Shown here one piece after another: positions 10,636 through 19,603 of a DNA stretch of 64,000 nucleotides. Below the pieces are notes generated by a model, which saw nothing but the letters and a program-made list of their open reading frames with translations, was not told the DNA's origin and did not search any database. Source of the DNA: Amycolatopsis acidicola (lineage in GTDB: Bacteria > Actinomycetota > Actinomycetes > Mycobacteriales > Pseudonocardiaceae); NCBI RefSeq assembly GCF_007713735.2, contig NZ_VMNW02000010.1, positions 89,701-153,700 on the forward strand, in the 5' to 3' direction. Made by a program: the position numbers and the translations under genes. Every line of letters begins with the position of its first letter. Positions within the stretch are counted from its first letter, which is position 1.

Positions 10636-11010
10636 TCAGCGGGGTGTCAGCCGCAGCGTGGCGTCGACCGCCTGGGCTGCGAGCATGGGTTTGAGGAAGG
10701 TAGCTCCATAGCGGGCGTATTTCTCGCGATAAGCGGCGTCGACCGCAGCGCGAGTGTCGCCACCCGGTTGCTCGGCAGTGACCTCAAGTTCGAGACCGGC
10801 TGCGCGGATCCGGGCGCTGCCCTCGGCGCTCGCCCGGCGGTACCAGCCGCCGCCGGCGCCGCGGTACGAGCGGACGTAGAACTCGTCGCCGACGCGCACG
10901 CCCCAGATCGGCACCCAGGGCCGCGGGCTGCCGTCCGCGCGGGGCGTGGTGATCTCCAGTTCCTCGGCGTCGCCGAAACGGTCGAGGTCTCCGGCGGTCC
11001 ATTTCGTCAT
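10636..11010 (-). CDS. DUF2255 family protein
   Basis: A 124-residue protein of the DUF2255 family, recognised by its start MTKWTAGDLDRFGDAEELEI, the central RPWVPIWGVRVGDEFYVRSY and the YREKYARYGATFLKPML ending. The compact beta fold is reminiscent of flavin-binding split barrels (as in deazaflavin-dependent nitroreductases), but no function is established. Its ATG overlaps the stop of the transporter gene (ATGA, 11007-11010), showing translational coupling. Confidence 0.85.
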   Translation of the reverse strand: MTKWTAGDLDRFGDAEELEITTPRADGSPRPWVPIWGVRVGDEFYVRSYRGAGGGWYRRASAEGSARIRAAGLELEVTAEQPGGDTRAAVDAAYREKYARYGATFLKPMLAAQAVDATLRLTPR

Positions 11011-12401
11011 CGAGACTCCTTCGCAAGTTCGGGTCGTAGCCGCAGCGCGGCCACGGTGGTGAGCATCAGCACTGCCGCGGCGAGCAGCAGACTGGCGTGG
11101 ACGCCACGGGTGAGCGTGGCGGGATTTGCCAGCAGCGCACCGAAAACAGCGACTGCCAGCGCGCCGCCGAGCTGACGGCTGGTGTTGAACACCCCGGACG
11201 CGACACCCGTCAGCGAACCGGGGACTGCGTCGAGCAAGAGCGCGGTCGCCGGCGGCGCCACCAGCGGGCCACCGAGCCCGACCAGAACCATCAGCACCGA
11301 CAGCAGCCACACCGGCGCCGACGCCGGTAGCACCCCCAACGCGACCAGGCCAAGGGTCATGGCCCCGAGCCCGGCCACGATCAAGCTACGGCGGCCGAGC
11401 CGTTCGGCGAGGCGTGCCGAGAACGGTGTCAGCGCGGCCCCGATCAGCATCATCGGCAGGAACGCGACTCCGGTGGCGAGCGCGGACAGGCCGCGGTTCT
11501 GCTGCAGGTACAAGCTGAGCACGAAGGGCAGTCCGTAGTAGCCGACCATGAACGCGAACCCGGTCACCACCGTGATCACGACCGTGCGGGACCGGAACAG
11601 TGCCGGCGGCACCATCGGATGCGCCGTGCGTTTCTGCACCAGAACGAACACGGCGAGTCCCAGCACGGCGACCACGAACGCGGCCAACACCCGCGACGAG
11701 GCCAGCCCGGCGGAACCGGCCTCGATCGCGCCGTAGGTGAGCCCGCCCATCGCCACGATCCCGGCGGCCTGCCCGGCATAGTCGAACGGCACCAGCCGCC
11801 GCGGCGAGGGCGCGACGCGGGCGAGCAGGACCAGCGCCACCACCCCCACCGGCAGGTTGACGAAGAAGATCCACCGCCAGTCCAGCAGGTTCAGCACACC
11901 GCCGAGCACCGGCCCGGCGGACGACGCGACCGCGCCGCCCATGGCCCACACCGCCACCGCGCGGCCACGCGCCACCGGTTCGGGAAACGCCTGCCGGATC
12001 AGTGCCATCGAGGACGGCATCATCACGGCCGCGGCCACGCCCTGCACAAACCGCGCGCCGACGAGGAAACCGGCAGTCGGGGCGAAGCCACAGGCGGCGG
12101 AAGCCAGGACGAACAGTGTCACCCCGCCGCCGAACGCGCGCCGCGCGCCGACCCGATCGGTCAGCGAGCCCGCGGTCAGCAGCAGGGCCGCGAACATCAG
12201 GGTGTAGCCGTCGACCAGCCACTGCAACCCGCTGACCCCGCCACCCAGATCCGCCCGGATCGAGGGCAGCGTGACGTTGACGATGACCGCGTCCAACGTG
12301 ACGACGAAGAACCCGAGGACCGCCGCGGCCAAAGCCGAAATGGCGTGACGGGCTCCCTCGCTGGCTCCACGGGGGCTACTGTCAGTGATAGGAATGGTCA
12401 T
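11007..12401 (-). CDS. MFS transporter, DHA2 (EmrB/QacA-type) drug exporter
   Basis: Membrane exporter of about 464 residues with fourteen predicted helices. The N-terminal TM1 has the DHA2 motif TLDAVIVNVTLPSI, the TM2-3 loop has SLTDRVGARRAF, and TM5 has the antiporter-type GPVLGGVL motif. Likely proton-driven export of organic compounds. The ATG at 12401 starts the conserved part; an ATG at 12422 would add seven residues. First gene of the operon continuing to 9264 and divergent from the MmyB-like regulator at 12562, the usual layout for a regulator-exporter pair. Confidence 0.88.
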   Translation of the reverse strand: MTIPITDSSPRGASEGARHAISALAAAVLGFFVVTLDAVIVNVTLPSIRADLGGGVSGLQWLVDGYTLMFAALLLTAGSLTDRVGARRAFGGGVTLFVLASAACGFAPTAGFLVGARFVQGVAAAVMMPSSMALIRQAFPEPVARGRAVAVWAMGGAVASSAGPVLGGVLNLLDWRWIFFVNLPVGVVALVLLARVAPSPRRLVPFDYAGQAAGIVAMGGLTYGAIEAGSAGLASSRVLAAFVVAVLGLAVFVLVQKRTAHPMVPPALFRSRTVVITVVTGFAFMVGYYGLPFVLSLYLQQNRGLSALATGVAFLPMMLIGAALTPFSARLAERLGRRSLIVAGLGAMTLGLVALGVLPASAPVWLLSVLMVLVGLGGPLVAPPATALLLDAVPGSLTGVASGVFNTSRQLGGALAVAVFGALLANPATLTRGVHASLLLAAAVLMLTTVAALRLRPELAKESR

Positions 12402-12490
12402 CGCAACCGGAGTTCTCCCCATCTGGTGATTGTTGCCTGGCCGACCCGTAGTCGCTGGTCACTTACGAGGTAACCCTTGTTCCGGCGCTG

Positions 12491-12533
12491 GTGGGAGGGC
12501 GCGTCATAGGGGGTAGTAACTCTCCCTCCCTCA
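12491..12533. promoter_or_regulatory. Candidate operator between exporter and MmyB-like regulator
   Basis: The 160-base divergent intergenic region contains GTGGGAGGG (12491-12499) and CTCCCTCCCTCAC (12522-12534), an imperfect inverted repeat flanking GGGGGTAGTAACT. Regulators of this MmyB-like type often sit beside their own operator and a divergent exporter, so this is a plausible binding site. The assignment is inference from position and symmetry. Confidence 0.35.
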
Positions 12534-12561
12534 CGTCCGTGATCGACGTAAAGTGAGGTCC

Positions 12562-13431
12562 ATGGACCAGCGAGCCGAGATCCGGGACTTCCTCGCCACC
12601 CGGCGCGCGCACCTCACCCCCGAGCAGGTGGGCCTCCCCCGTGGAGGCGGCACCAGGAGGGTGCCAGGGCTGCGGCGCGAAGAGGTCGCCGTCCTGGCCG
12701 GGGTCAGCACCGACTGGTACATCCGGCTCGAACGGGGCCACATCGCCGACGTCTCCGACGACGTACTCGACGCCGTCGCCCGTGCGCTGCAACTGGACGA
12801 GGCCGAACACACCCACCTGTTCAACCTCGCGCGCGCCGCCAAGCCCGCCGCGCGAAAACCCCGGCGCCGCAGCACATCGCAGCTACGGCCGAGCGTGCAA
12901 CGGATTCTCGACTCGATGACCACCACCGCGGCGTTCGTCCGCAATGGACGGCTCGACATCCTCGCCGCCAACCCGCTCGGCCGTGCGATCTATTCCGGGG
13001 TCTTCGACGAACCCGCGCACCGCAACAACATCGCGCGCTTCAACTTTCTCGATCCTCGAGCCGAAACCTTCCACCCCGACTGGGATGCCGCCCGCGACAC
13101 CACCGTCGCGCTACTACGCACCGAAGCCGGACGCGACCCACACAACCGCGAGCTGACCGACCTCGTCGGCGAGCTCGCCACCCGCAGCGACGCCTTCCGC
13201 ACCCGCTGGGGTGCGCATAACGTGCGCCTGCACCGCGCCGGGCTCAAATCCTTCCGCCACCCCGCCGTCGGCCGCCTCGATCTCGACTTCGACGCCATGG
13301 ACCTGCCCAGCGACAACGCCGAAAAACTCACTCTGACCGCCTACACGGCCGAACCCGGCACCCCAGCCGCCGACGCACTCAGCCTGCTTGCCAGCTGGGC
13401 CGCCACCCATATCACCAGCGGCACGAAGTAG
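12562..13431 (+). CDS. Helix-turn-helix regulator with MmyB-like ligand-binding domain
   Basis: A 289-residue XRE-type regulator. The N-terminal helix-turn-helix is PGLRREEVAVLAGVSTDWYIRLERGH (about residues 35-60), followed by the C-terminal MmyB-like PAS-fold domain with FVRNGRLDILAANPLGRAIY and RHPAVGRLDLDFD. The MmyB-like domain binds fatty-acid-like ligands in characterised members. ATG at 12562 preceded by GTGAGGTCC. It is divergent from the DHA2 exporter operon and followed 22 bases later by a cupin gene. It is one of three such regulators within 4.2 kb (others at 15006 and 16709). Confidence 0.9.
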   Translation: MDQRAEIRDFLATRRAHLTPEQVGLPRGGGTRRVPGLRREEVAVLAGVSTDWYIRLERGHIADVSDDVLDAVARALQLDEAEHTHLFNLARAAKPAARKPRRRSTSQLRPSVQRILDSMTTTAAFVRNGRLDILAANPLGRAIYSGVFDEPAHRNNIARFNFLDPRAETFHPDWDAARDTTVALLRTEAGRDPHNRELTDLVGELATRSDAFRTRWGAHNVRLHRAGLKSFRHPAVGRLDLDFDAMDLPSDNAEKLTLTAYTAEPGTPAADALSLLASWAATHITSGTK

Positions 13432-13453
13432 ACCGCGCTTTCAGGAGTCCACA

Positions 13454-13870
13454 ATGGAACGTAAACCCGTCACGCCCACCGCCAAGGCACCCGCCTCCAA
13501 CTTCACCGGCGATGTCTATGTCAACCCCGTCTACCGCGGCGAGGCCCCTTCCCGCATGATCGTGAGCCTGGTGCGCTTCACCCCCAGCGCCCACACCAAC
13601 TGGCACTCCCACGCCGTCGGGCAGACGCTCCACGTCACCGACGGCATCGGCCTCGTCGTCACCCGCGACGGCACCGTCATCCGCATGCGCCCCGGCGACA
13701 CCGTGTACACGCCGCCGGGCGAGGAACACTGGCACGGCGCCACCGAAGAGAACTTCATGTGCCACCTGGCCATGCTCGAAGGCACCGCGGACGGCGACGG
13801 CACCACCTGGCTCGAACCGGTCACCGACGAGGAGTACCGGAAGGCCAACCAGAGTCAGTCCCCGAGCTGA
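13454..13870 (+). CDS. Cupin domain protein (quercetin dioxygenase-like)
   Basis: A 138-residue cupin with both metal-binding motifs: motif 1 [17 protein letters not shown] (two His plus distal His) and motif 2 [17 protein letters not shown]. Relatives include the RmlC-like YhhW/quercetin dioxygenase group; substrate unknown. ATG at 13454 with AGGAG six bases upstream. It lies 22 bases after the MmyB-like regulator on the same strand and is probably co-transcribed with it. Its 3' end overlaps the convergent fgd gene by 16 bases. Confidence 0.9.
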   Translation: MERKPVTPTAKAPASNFTGDVYVNPVYRGEAPSRMIVSLVRFTPSAHTNWHSHAVGQTLHVTDGIGLVVTRDGTVIRMRPGDTVYTPPGEEHWHGATEENFMCHLAMLEGTADGDGTTWLEPVTDEEYRKANQSQSPS

Positions 13871-14868
13871 CGCAGCCGGGGCGCGACATCCGTGCCGAAA
13901 CGCTTCAGGAACGCGCCCTGATCGTGGGCCGGCGAATGGAACACGAGGTGCGTGAAACCCGCGTCGACGTAGGGCTGGACCTGCTCGACCACATCGTCGG
14001 GATCGGACGCGACGATCCACCTCGACGCGACCTGATCGATCGACAGCGCGTCGCCGGCGGCCTCCATTTCGACGGGATCGTGCAGACTGTGCTTTTGGTC
14101 CGCGGACAGCGCCAACGGCGCCCAGAACCGGGTGTCTTCCAGCGCTCGCCCCGGTACCGGATCGTAGGACAGCTTGATCTCGATCATCCTGTCGAGCTCC
14201 CCTGGCGCACGCCCGGCATCCCGCATCCCTTCGGCCACCGCGGGCAGCAGTTTCCCCGTGTAGAGGTCCATCCCCTTACCGCTGGTGCAGATGAACCCGT
14301 CCCCCGCCCGGCCGGCGTACTTCGCCACCACCGGGCCGCCCGCGGCGACGTACACCGGGATCCCGCCCGCCGGGCGGTCGTACACGGTCGCGTTGGTGGT
14401 CTGGTAGTACTCGCCGTCGAACGTGACCCGCTCGCCCGCCCACAGTTCACGCATCAGCGAGACCGCTTCCCGCAACCGCGCGAACCTCTCGCGGAACTCC
14501 GGCCAGTCCAGCTTCGCCACCGCGACTTCGTTGAGCGCCTCGCCGGTGCCGATGCCGAGCACGACGCGCCCTGGGAAAAGACAGCCCAGCGTGCCGAAGG
14601 CCTGCGCCACGACTGCCGGGTTATAGCGGAAGGTCGCCGTCAGCACGCTCGTGCCGAGGACGACCCGGCTGGTCCGCTCCCCGGCCGCGGCGAGCCACGA
14701 CAGGGAGAACGGCGCATGACCGCCCTCATGCCGCCATGGCTGGAAATGGTCACTGATCAACACACTGTCGAGCCCGGCCGACTCCGCGCGAACGGCCAGT
14801 TCGACGAGGTCCCTCGGGCCGAACTGCTCGGCGGAAGCCTTGTATCCCAGGCGGAGGGTCATCTTCAC
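13855..14868 (-). CDS. fgd: F420-dependent glucose-6-phosphate dehydrogenase
   Basis: Oxidises glucose 6-phosphate to 6-phosphogluconolactone while reducing coenzyme F420, the main source of F420H2 in mycobacteria and relatives. The protein follows mycobacterial Fgd1 closely over its whole length (about 337 residues): [69 protein letters not shown] and [12 protein letters not shown]. The GTG at 14868 has GAGAGG six bases upstream; ATGs at 14874 and 14862 are alternatives. The gene stands alone between a convergent cupin and a divergent MmyB-like regulator. It would supply F420H2 to the luciferase-like and PPOX enzymes in this window. Confidence 0.95.
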   Translation of the reverse strand: MKMTLRLGYKASAEQFGPRDLVELAVRAESAGLDSVLISDHFQPWRHEGGHAPFSLSWLAAAGERTSRVVLGTSVLTATFRYNPAVVAQAFGTLGCLFPGRVVLGIGTGEALNEVAVAKLDWPEFRERFARLREAVSLMRELWAGERVTFDGEYYQTTNATVYDRPAGGIPVYVAAGGPVVAKYAGRAGDGFICTSGKGMDLYTGKLLPAVAEGMRDAGRAPGELDRMIEIKLSYDPVPGRALEDTRFWAPLALSADQKHSLHDPVEMEAAGDALSIDQVASRWIVASDPDDVVEQVQPYVDAGFTHLVFHSPAHDQGAFLKRFGTDVAPRLRQLGD

Positions 14869-15005
14869 ATCCATCCTCTCGGCATTCTATTGTCGGAGTT
14901 TAATATATTCATCATGCGAGAGAGGATCGGCACCAGGACGAAACCGAGTCCGACTTGCCCGGTTCCCCAGGCGCCGCCGGGCCCGGCTCTGACTAGGCTG
15001 GGCCG

Positions 15006-15884
15006 GTGAGCTCGGACAACAGCGTCCGCCGCGACATCGGTCAGTTCCTCACGACCCGGCGGGCCAGGATCACCCCCAGCGAGGCAGGCCTGCCGAGTTT
15101 CCGTGGTAAGCGACGCGTGCCGGGCCTGCGACGCGAGGAAGTGGCGCTGCTGGCCGGGATCAGCATCGAGTACTACACGCGCCTGGAGCGCGGGCACGCC
15201 CGCGGCGTCTCGGACGAAGTGATCGAAAACGTCGCGGCCGCGCTGCAACTCAACGACATCGAGCGCGCGCACTTCGTAGAACTGGTGCGCATCGCCAACG
15301 CCGTGCCAGGGACGCGCCGGGCGACCACTCCGCTCAGGATCCGGCGGACCGTGCGCGATCTCCTCGAAGCGATGACCGGGTCGGCCGTTTTCGTCCGCAA
15401 CGCGCGCATGGACGTGCTGGCCACGAGCCGGCTCGGCCGCGCCCTTTACTACCAGTTGTACGAAGAGCCGGCCAACCGCGGCAATCTCGCCCGGTTCGTC
15501 TTCCTCGATCACCGGGGGCGGGAGTTCTACCGGAACTGGAACAGGATCGCACAGGAGGCCGTCGGCAGCTTGCGGATCGCCGCGGTCCACGATCCGGACG
15601 ACCAGGAACTGTCCGACCTGATCGGTGAACTTTCGGTCGGGAGTGAGCAGTTCCGGGTCCGCTGGGCCGCGCACGAGGTCAGGTACTACCGCACCGGCAC
15701 GAACTCCTTCCGGCACCCGGCCGCCGGCGATTTCGATCTGGACTACACCGCGCTGGAGCTGGCCGCAGATCCGGGACTCACCATGATCGCGTACACGGCG
15801 GGTTCCCGCCCCAAGTCGAAAAACGCCCTCGAGCTCCTCAGGAAGTGGGGGCCGGGGCGAGACCCGTCAGCGGCCGGGGTGTGA
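15006..15884 (+). CDS. Helix-turn-helix regulator with MmyB-like ligand-binding domain
   Basis: A 292-residue paralogue of the regulator at 12562: helix-turn-helix PGLRREEVALLAGISIEYYTRLERGH near residues 39-64, then the MmyB-like domain (FVRNARMDVLATSRLGRALYY, FRHPAAGDFDLDY). GTG start at 15006. It is divergent from fgd across 137 bases, so fgd may be under its control, although that is only a positional inference. Its 3' end overlaps by 18 bases the convergent third copy at 15867-16709. An SDR or exporter, the common partner of this family, is not adjacent here. Confidence 0.88.
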   Translation: MSSDNSVRRDIGQFLTTRRARITPSEAGLPSFRGKRRVPGLRREEVALLAGISIEYYTRLERGHARGVSDEVIENVAAALQLNDIERAHFVELVRIANAVPGTRRATTPLRIRRTVRDLLEAMTGSAVFVRNARMDVLATSRLGRALYYQLYEEPANRGNLARFVFLDHRGREFYRNWNRIAQEAVGSLRIAAVHDPDDQELSDLIGELSVGSEQFRVRWAAHEVRYYRTGTNSFRHPAAGDFDLDYTALELAADPGLTMIAYTAGSRPKSKNALELLRKWGPGRDPSAAGV

Positions 15885-16709
15885 CTGGCAGGCAAGCGAT
15901 CTCAACGCGGCGCCGGAAGGCGAGCCGGGAGCCGCGGTGAAGACGAGCAGCGACAAACCGGGTTCGGCGGCCAGGTCGAACACATCCCGGGTCAGTTCGA
16001 GATCCCCGGCCGCCGGGTGGTGGAACCGCCGGAGCTCACCCCGGCCCGGCTGGGCGCGTGCCGCCCAGCGGACGCGGAACTCGTCGCTGCGGGTGCACAG
16101 CTCCCCGACGAGTTCGGTCAGCCCTGGCTCGTAGGGGTACCGGTCGGCCTCCCCACGCAGGAGCATGATCGCGTCGTCGGCGACGTGCGCCCAGTCGGGC
16201 AGGAAAATCTTGGCGCGGGGGTCCAGGAAGACGTACCGGCCGTAGTTCGAAGGGAGCTCGTCTTCGAACAGGTGCCGGAAAAGCATTCGTCCCTGGTCGT
16301 TCCCGCCCAGGATGTCGAGCCGCGTGTTGCGGACCAGCGCGGGGCCGGACGTGATCCCGTCGAGCACCTGACGCAGGCGCTCCCGCAGTCCGGCCTCCGG
16401 CGTGCGGCGCCGCGCGCTCGCCGCCCCCAGACCGCGGGCGAGGTCGAACAGGTGCCGCCGGTCGTCCTTGTCCAGCCGCAGGGCGCTGGCCACCGCGTGC
16501 AGCACGCTCGCGGGCACAGCGGTGAGATCGCCGCGTTCGACGAGCGCGCACGCCTCACTGTCGATCCCGGCCAGCAGGGCCAGCTCGTCCCTGCGAAGGC
16601 CGGGTACGCGCCGCCGGGGCCCCACCGGGAGCCCCACCTGGACGGGGTCGATACTGCCCCGGCGCACGGCCAGGAATTCCCTTGCCGCACGCCGGATGTC
16701 CGTGCTCAC
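15867..16709 (-). CDS. Helix-turn-helix regulator with MmyB-like ligand-binding domain
   Basis: Third member of the local MmyB-like group, about 280 residues. The helix-turn-helix region (VPGLRRDELALLAGIDSEACALVERGD) is more divergent than in the other two, with SEACALVERGD replacing the usual YYTRLERGH. The ligand domain is intact (LVRNTRLDILGGNDQGRMLF, FHHPAAGDLELTRDVFDLA). GTG at 16709 overlaps the stop of the PPOX gene (GTGA, 16706-16709), so the two are coupled; upstream extension to 16760 is less likely. Confidence 0.85.
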   Translation of the reverse strand: MSTDIRRAAREFLAVRRGSIDPVQVGLPVGPRRRVPGLRRDELALLAGIDSEACALVERGDLTAVPASVLHAVASALRLDKDDRRHLFDLARGLGAASARRRTPEAGLRERLRQVLDGITSGPALVRNTRLDILGGNDQGRMLFRHLFEDELPSNYGRYVFLDPRAKIFLPDWAHVADDAIMLLRGEADRYPYEPGLTELVGELCTRSDEFRVRWAARAQPGRGELRRFHHPAAGDLELTRDVFDLAAEPGLSLLVFTAAPGSPSGAALRSLACQSHPGR

Positions 16710-17215
16710 GAACGCGGGAGCCCGGGCGGGAACCCACCTTCGGCGACCGGGCCCCAGCATTCGATTTCGATCCGGATCAGGGACCTCTGCCCGTCCCGCC
16801 CGGGGCGCTCCCCCGGCAGACGGCTGAAGAAGTCCTCGAGATCGTCCAGTGCCGCCGGTGTGTCCACGACATCGGCGAGGCCGTCGACCTGCACGTGCGG
16901 TCCGGTCCAGTCGTCGGACAGCACACAGATCGATACCTGCGGATCCCGGCGCGAGTTACGGGTCTTGGCTCGGTCCGGATAGCTCGCGACCACGATCCAC
17001 CCCTGGCGGTCGAGGCCACAGGTGACCGGTGATATCTGCACACCGCCGTCAGCGCGTGTCGTCACGAGCAAGGCACGGTGGCGCGGCCGGATGAAGTCGA
17101 GCAACGCGGCCCGGTCGACGCGTTCCGCGGTGGCGGTCCGTCCGGCGTGACGCGCCTCGGAGTGTCCATTGTGGAATGCGCTACGCGCGTCGGCGTATCC
17201 AGGAAAGTGGGGCAT
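16706..17215 (-). CDS. PPOX-class flavin/F420-dependent oxidoreductase
   Basis: A 169-residue split-barrel protein of the pyridoxamine 5'-phosphate oxidase-like class. Recognised by RPRHRALLVTTRADGGVQISPVTCGLDRQGWIVVASYPDRAKTRN in the barrel and CVLSDDWTGPHVQVDG further on, the layout of actinobacterial F420-dependent members (TIGR03618 type). Probable F420- or FMN-dependent reductase; substrate unknown. ATG at 17215 with GGAG upstream. It is coupled to the MmyB-like regulator at 16709 and lies 80 bases after the SMP-30 gene on the same strand. Confidence 0.82.
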   Translation of the reverse strand: MPHFPGYADARSAFHNGHSEARHAGRTATAERVDRAALLDFIRPRHRALLVTTRADGGVQISPVTCGLDRQGWIVVASYPDRAKTRNSRRDPQVSICVLSDDWTGPHVQVDGLADVVDTPAALDDLEDFFSRLPGERPGRDGQRSLIRIEIECWGPVAEGGFPPGLPRS

Positions 17216-17295
17216 CGTTCTCCGTCCTCCACGGTGAAAACGGACCCGGGACCGAACCCGGTTCTGGTGGCAGGAGCCATGAAACCCCGCCGCCG

Positions 17296-18282
17296 TCACA
17301 TGTGGGAGGAACTGACGATAGGGGCACTGCCAGTACACCCCCCGGACGGGGGACTCGGCCGGCCGGTGCTGTGCGAGTAGAGCTGCAGGCCTGGGGCCAG
17401 TGCGGTGAATTCGAACAGCATCGTGCGTTCCGGGCCGGCCGCGACGAGATAGCCTTCGCACGTTCCGGGGCGGATCACCACGTGCGTCGTGTTGGGGTAA
17501 GAGCGTTCCCCGTCATCCGGCACGAGCGTGGCCACCGGGGCACCGACGGGGTCGTGGACGTCGACCCGGCCCGCTTTGTACATGGCCGCGTAGACATTCC
17601 CGGCGGCGTCCGTCGTGAGGGAGTCGACCTCACCGCCGCTCAGATGCGCGAAAACCGTGATGCCGCCACCAGGGAAATAGCCGTCGTCGATCCGGCCGTC
17701 CTCGTCCAGATCCAGTACGAGCAGCCGGTTCCCGTTGTGCTCGCTTACCCACAGGTGCCGCCACGAAGGATCGAAGGCGATGCCGTTCGGGGACGCGATG
17801 CCATCGGACACCAGGTTCACCGTGCCGTCCGGTGTGCGCTGGAGGATCTTACCCGTGGGGCGCATGACGTTGCCCTGCATGTCGTTGAAGAACAGGGCGC
17901 CCCGCCGGTCGAATACGAGATCATCCGGGTAGAACGGCTCACCTTGGCAGGAACTCACCAGCGTTTCGGCTCCGGTGCCGTCCGGCCGCATCCGCACGAT
18001 GCGGCCGGCTGCGCGCGCCAAGCCCAGATCGGCGAGATACAGGCTGCCGTCGGCGTGGATGGCGATCCCGGCGAAACTGCTGTCCTCATCGGCGTAGACC
18101 GGCGTGACGGTCCGGGACCGCAAATCCGCCTTGAAGACCCGGTTGCCTTCGGCGTCGCCGTGCACCGAGGTGAAGTACAAGACTCCCGACCGGTCGAAGG
18201 CCGGGCCTTCCACGATCGGCATCGGAGCGCCCGGGACAACCTCGTGCAACTCCAGGTACGGACGCGCGATCAGCGTGTTCAC
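17296..18282 (-). CDS. SMP-30/gluconolactonase family beta-propeller hydrolase
   Basis: Cytoplasmic six-bladed beta-propeller of 328 residues, probably a lactone hydrolase. Family features include an early metal-ligand Glu (IVEGPAFDRSGVLYFTS), YPDDLVFDRRGALFFNDM and the ASPNGIAFDP metal-binding segment (Asn), then GGEVDSLTTDAAGNVYAA containing the catalytic-type Asp. GTG at 18282 overlaps the stop of the acyl-CoA dehydrogenase gene (GTGA, 18279-18282), so both act in the same step series. A lactonase with an acyl-CoA dehydrogenase suggests a ring-lactone intermediate (inference). A secreted relative is encoded at 19604-20647. Confidence 0.85.
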   Translation of the reverse strand: MNTLIARPYLELHEVVPGAPMPIVEGPAFDRSGVLYFTSVHGDAEGNRVFKADLRSRTVTPVYADEDSSFAGIAIHADGSLYLADLGLARAAGRIVRMRPDGTGAETLVSSCQGEPFYPDDLVFDRRGALFFNDMQGNVMRPTGKILQRTPDGTVNLVSDGIASPNGIAFDPSWRHLWVSEHNGNRLLVLDLDEDGRIDDGYFPGGGITVFAHLSGGEVDSLTTDAAGNVYAAMYKAGRVDVHDPVGAPVATLVPDDGERSYPNTTHVVIRPGTCEGYLVAAGPERTMLFEFTALAPGLQLYSHSTGRPSPPSGGCTGSAPIVSSSHM

Positions 18283-19514
18283 GAGCCCACGCGGTCCTTG
18301 ACTTCGTCGGCCACGTCGTTGACCCGCGGGTTGCGGAAGCCGGTCTTCCCATGATGCCGGTCGGCGGACTTGTATCCGAGCGAATCGTTCGCGATCAGCA
18401 GTTTCTGGATGTTCGCGGAACCCTCGCCGTTGACGAACAAACTCGCGTAGGCGCTCAGCCAGGAGATCTTGTACTCCGTCGCCAGCCCGTACCCACCGAA
18501 GATCTGCTGGGCCTTCTCCGCACAGAACTTCGCGGTCTGCGCGGCCTGGTACTTCGCGATGGAAGCGATGCGGTTGAACGGCGCTCCGTGGTCCATCGCG
18601 TACGCGGCCTTGTACACGAGCGCCCTGCTGGCCTCGATCGCCGCGGTCATCTCCGCGATGTCGGACTGGATCATCTGGAACTTCCCGATCGGCTGCCCGC
18701 TGATGGTGCGTTCGTTCGCATAGCGGACGGCTTCGTCCAGGCAGGCCTGCGCGGTGCCGAGCGCCTTGGCCGCGATGGTGACCCGCCCGGACTGCAGCGC
18801 ATACATCACGATCTTGAACCCCTGCCCCTCGGCGCCGAGCAGGTTTTCGGCAGGCACGACGAAGTCGTCGAGGAAGACCAGGTTGGTGCGCATCGCCTTC
18901 GACAGGATGGTGTCGATGGGTTGCGCGGTGAACCCCGGGTATTTCTTGGGCTCGACGATGAACGCCGAGATCCCGCGGATACCCGCCTCCGCGTTCGTGC
19001 GCGCGATGAGCACGCCCACGTCGGTCTGGTTGGCCATCGAGGCCCACATCTTCTGGCCGTTGATCCGGTAGACATCGCCGTCACGCCTGGCCGTTGTCTT
19101 CATCGCGCCGGCGGCGTCGGATCCGCTCCCCGGTTCGCTCAGCGACATCATGCCGATGGTCTGGCCCGCCACGAGCCCGGGAACGTATTTCATCACCTGC
19201 TCAGGTGTTCCCGCCGCGTAGATACAGGTGGGGCAGGTGGAGCCCTGCTGGTTGTTGCACGCGGCGAACCGGACGTCGATGCGCGACATCTCCTCCTGGA
19301 TCACCGTGGCGGCGACGTAGCCGACATCCGTCCCGCCGACCGACTCCGGGAACGCCGCACCATAGAGCCCGACCGCGCCCGCCCTGGCCACCAGGTCGCG
19401 CGGGAACTCGTGGCGTTCCTCGAAACCGTCCATGACGGGTGCCACTTCGGTGCGCATGAACCGGTTGACGGTCTCCCGGATTGCCTCGATCTCTTCGGTG
19501 AGCACCGGATCCAC
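18279..19514 (-). CDS. Acyl-CoA dehydrogenase
   Basis: FAD-dependent alpha,beta-dehydrogenation of an acyl-CoA. The 411-residue protein has the standard three domains: helical N-terminus, a middle beta domain with MSLSEPGSGSDAAGAMKTTA, and a C-terminal helical domain with AQQIFGGYGLATEYKI. The catalytic base is seen as Glu in LFVNGEGSANIQ near the C-terminus. The final approximately 30 residues are basic and extra to the family. ATG at 19514. A TGTCAGAC half-palindrome lies upstream at 19537-19545 and a TTGACA box at 19586-19591 on the minus strand, so this gene and the coupled lactonase probably belong to the window-wide regulon. Confidence 0.92.
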   Translation of the reverse strand: MDPVLTEEIEAIRETVNRFMRTEVAPVMDGFEERHEFPRDLVARAGAVGLYGAAFPESVGGTDVGYVAATVIQEEMSRIDVRFAACNNQQGSTCPTCIYAAGTPEQVMKYVPGLVAGQTIGMMSLSEPGSGSDAAGAMKTTARRDGDVYRINGQKMWASMANQTDVGVLIARTNAEAGIRGISAFIVEPKKYPGFTAQPIDTILSKAMRTNLVFLDDFVVPAENLLGAEGQGFKIVMYALQSGRVTIAAKALGTAQACLDEAVRYANERTISGQPIGKFQMIQSDIAEMTAAIEASRALVYKAAYAMDHGAPFNRIASIAKYQAAQTAKFCAEKAQQIFGGYGLATEYKISWLSAYASLFVNGEGSANIQKLLIANDSLGYKSADRHHGKTGFRNPRVNDVADEVKDRVGS

Positions 19515-19536
19515 GGCGCGCCTCCCTGAACCTTAA

Positions 19537-19545
19537 CGTCTGACA
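19537..19545 (-). promoter_or_regulatory. Candidate GntR-type operator upstream of acyl-CoA dehydrogenase
   Basis: Minus-strand TGTCAGACG followed by TTAAGG, one mismatch from the palindrome TGTC-N-GACA found at the other catabolic promoters. It is 22 bases before the acyl-CoA dehydrogenase start. A TTGACA -35 box lies at 19586-19591 (minus strand), but a clear -10 box is not evident. Confidence 0.5.
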
Positions 19546-19603
19546 GTTGACTGATCGTACATATGCAACGCCATGGGAAAACACTTGTCAAGACGGCCGG
19601 AAA

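Noticed and set aside
17296..19047. A 583-codon fusion of lactonase with an upstream part
   Set aside because: The extra N-terminal part is the acyl-CoA dehydrogenase gene in the wrong frame; a GTGA junction at 18279-18282 marks the true lactonase start.
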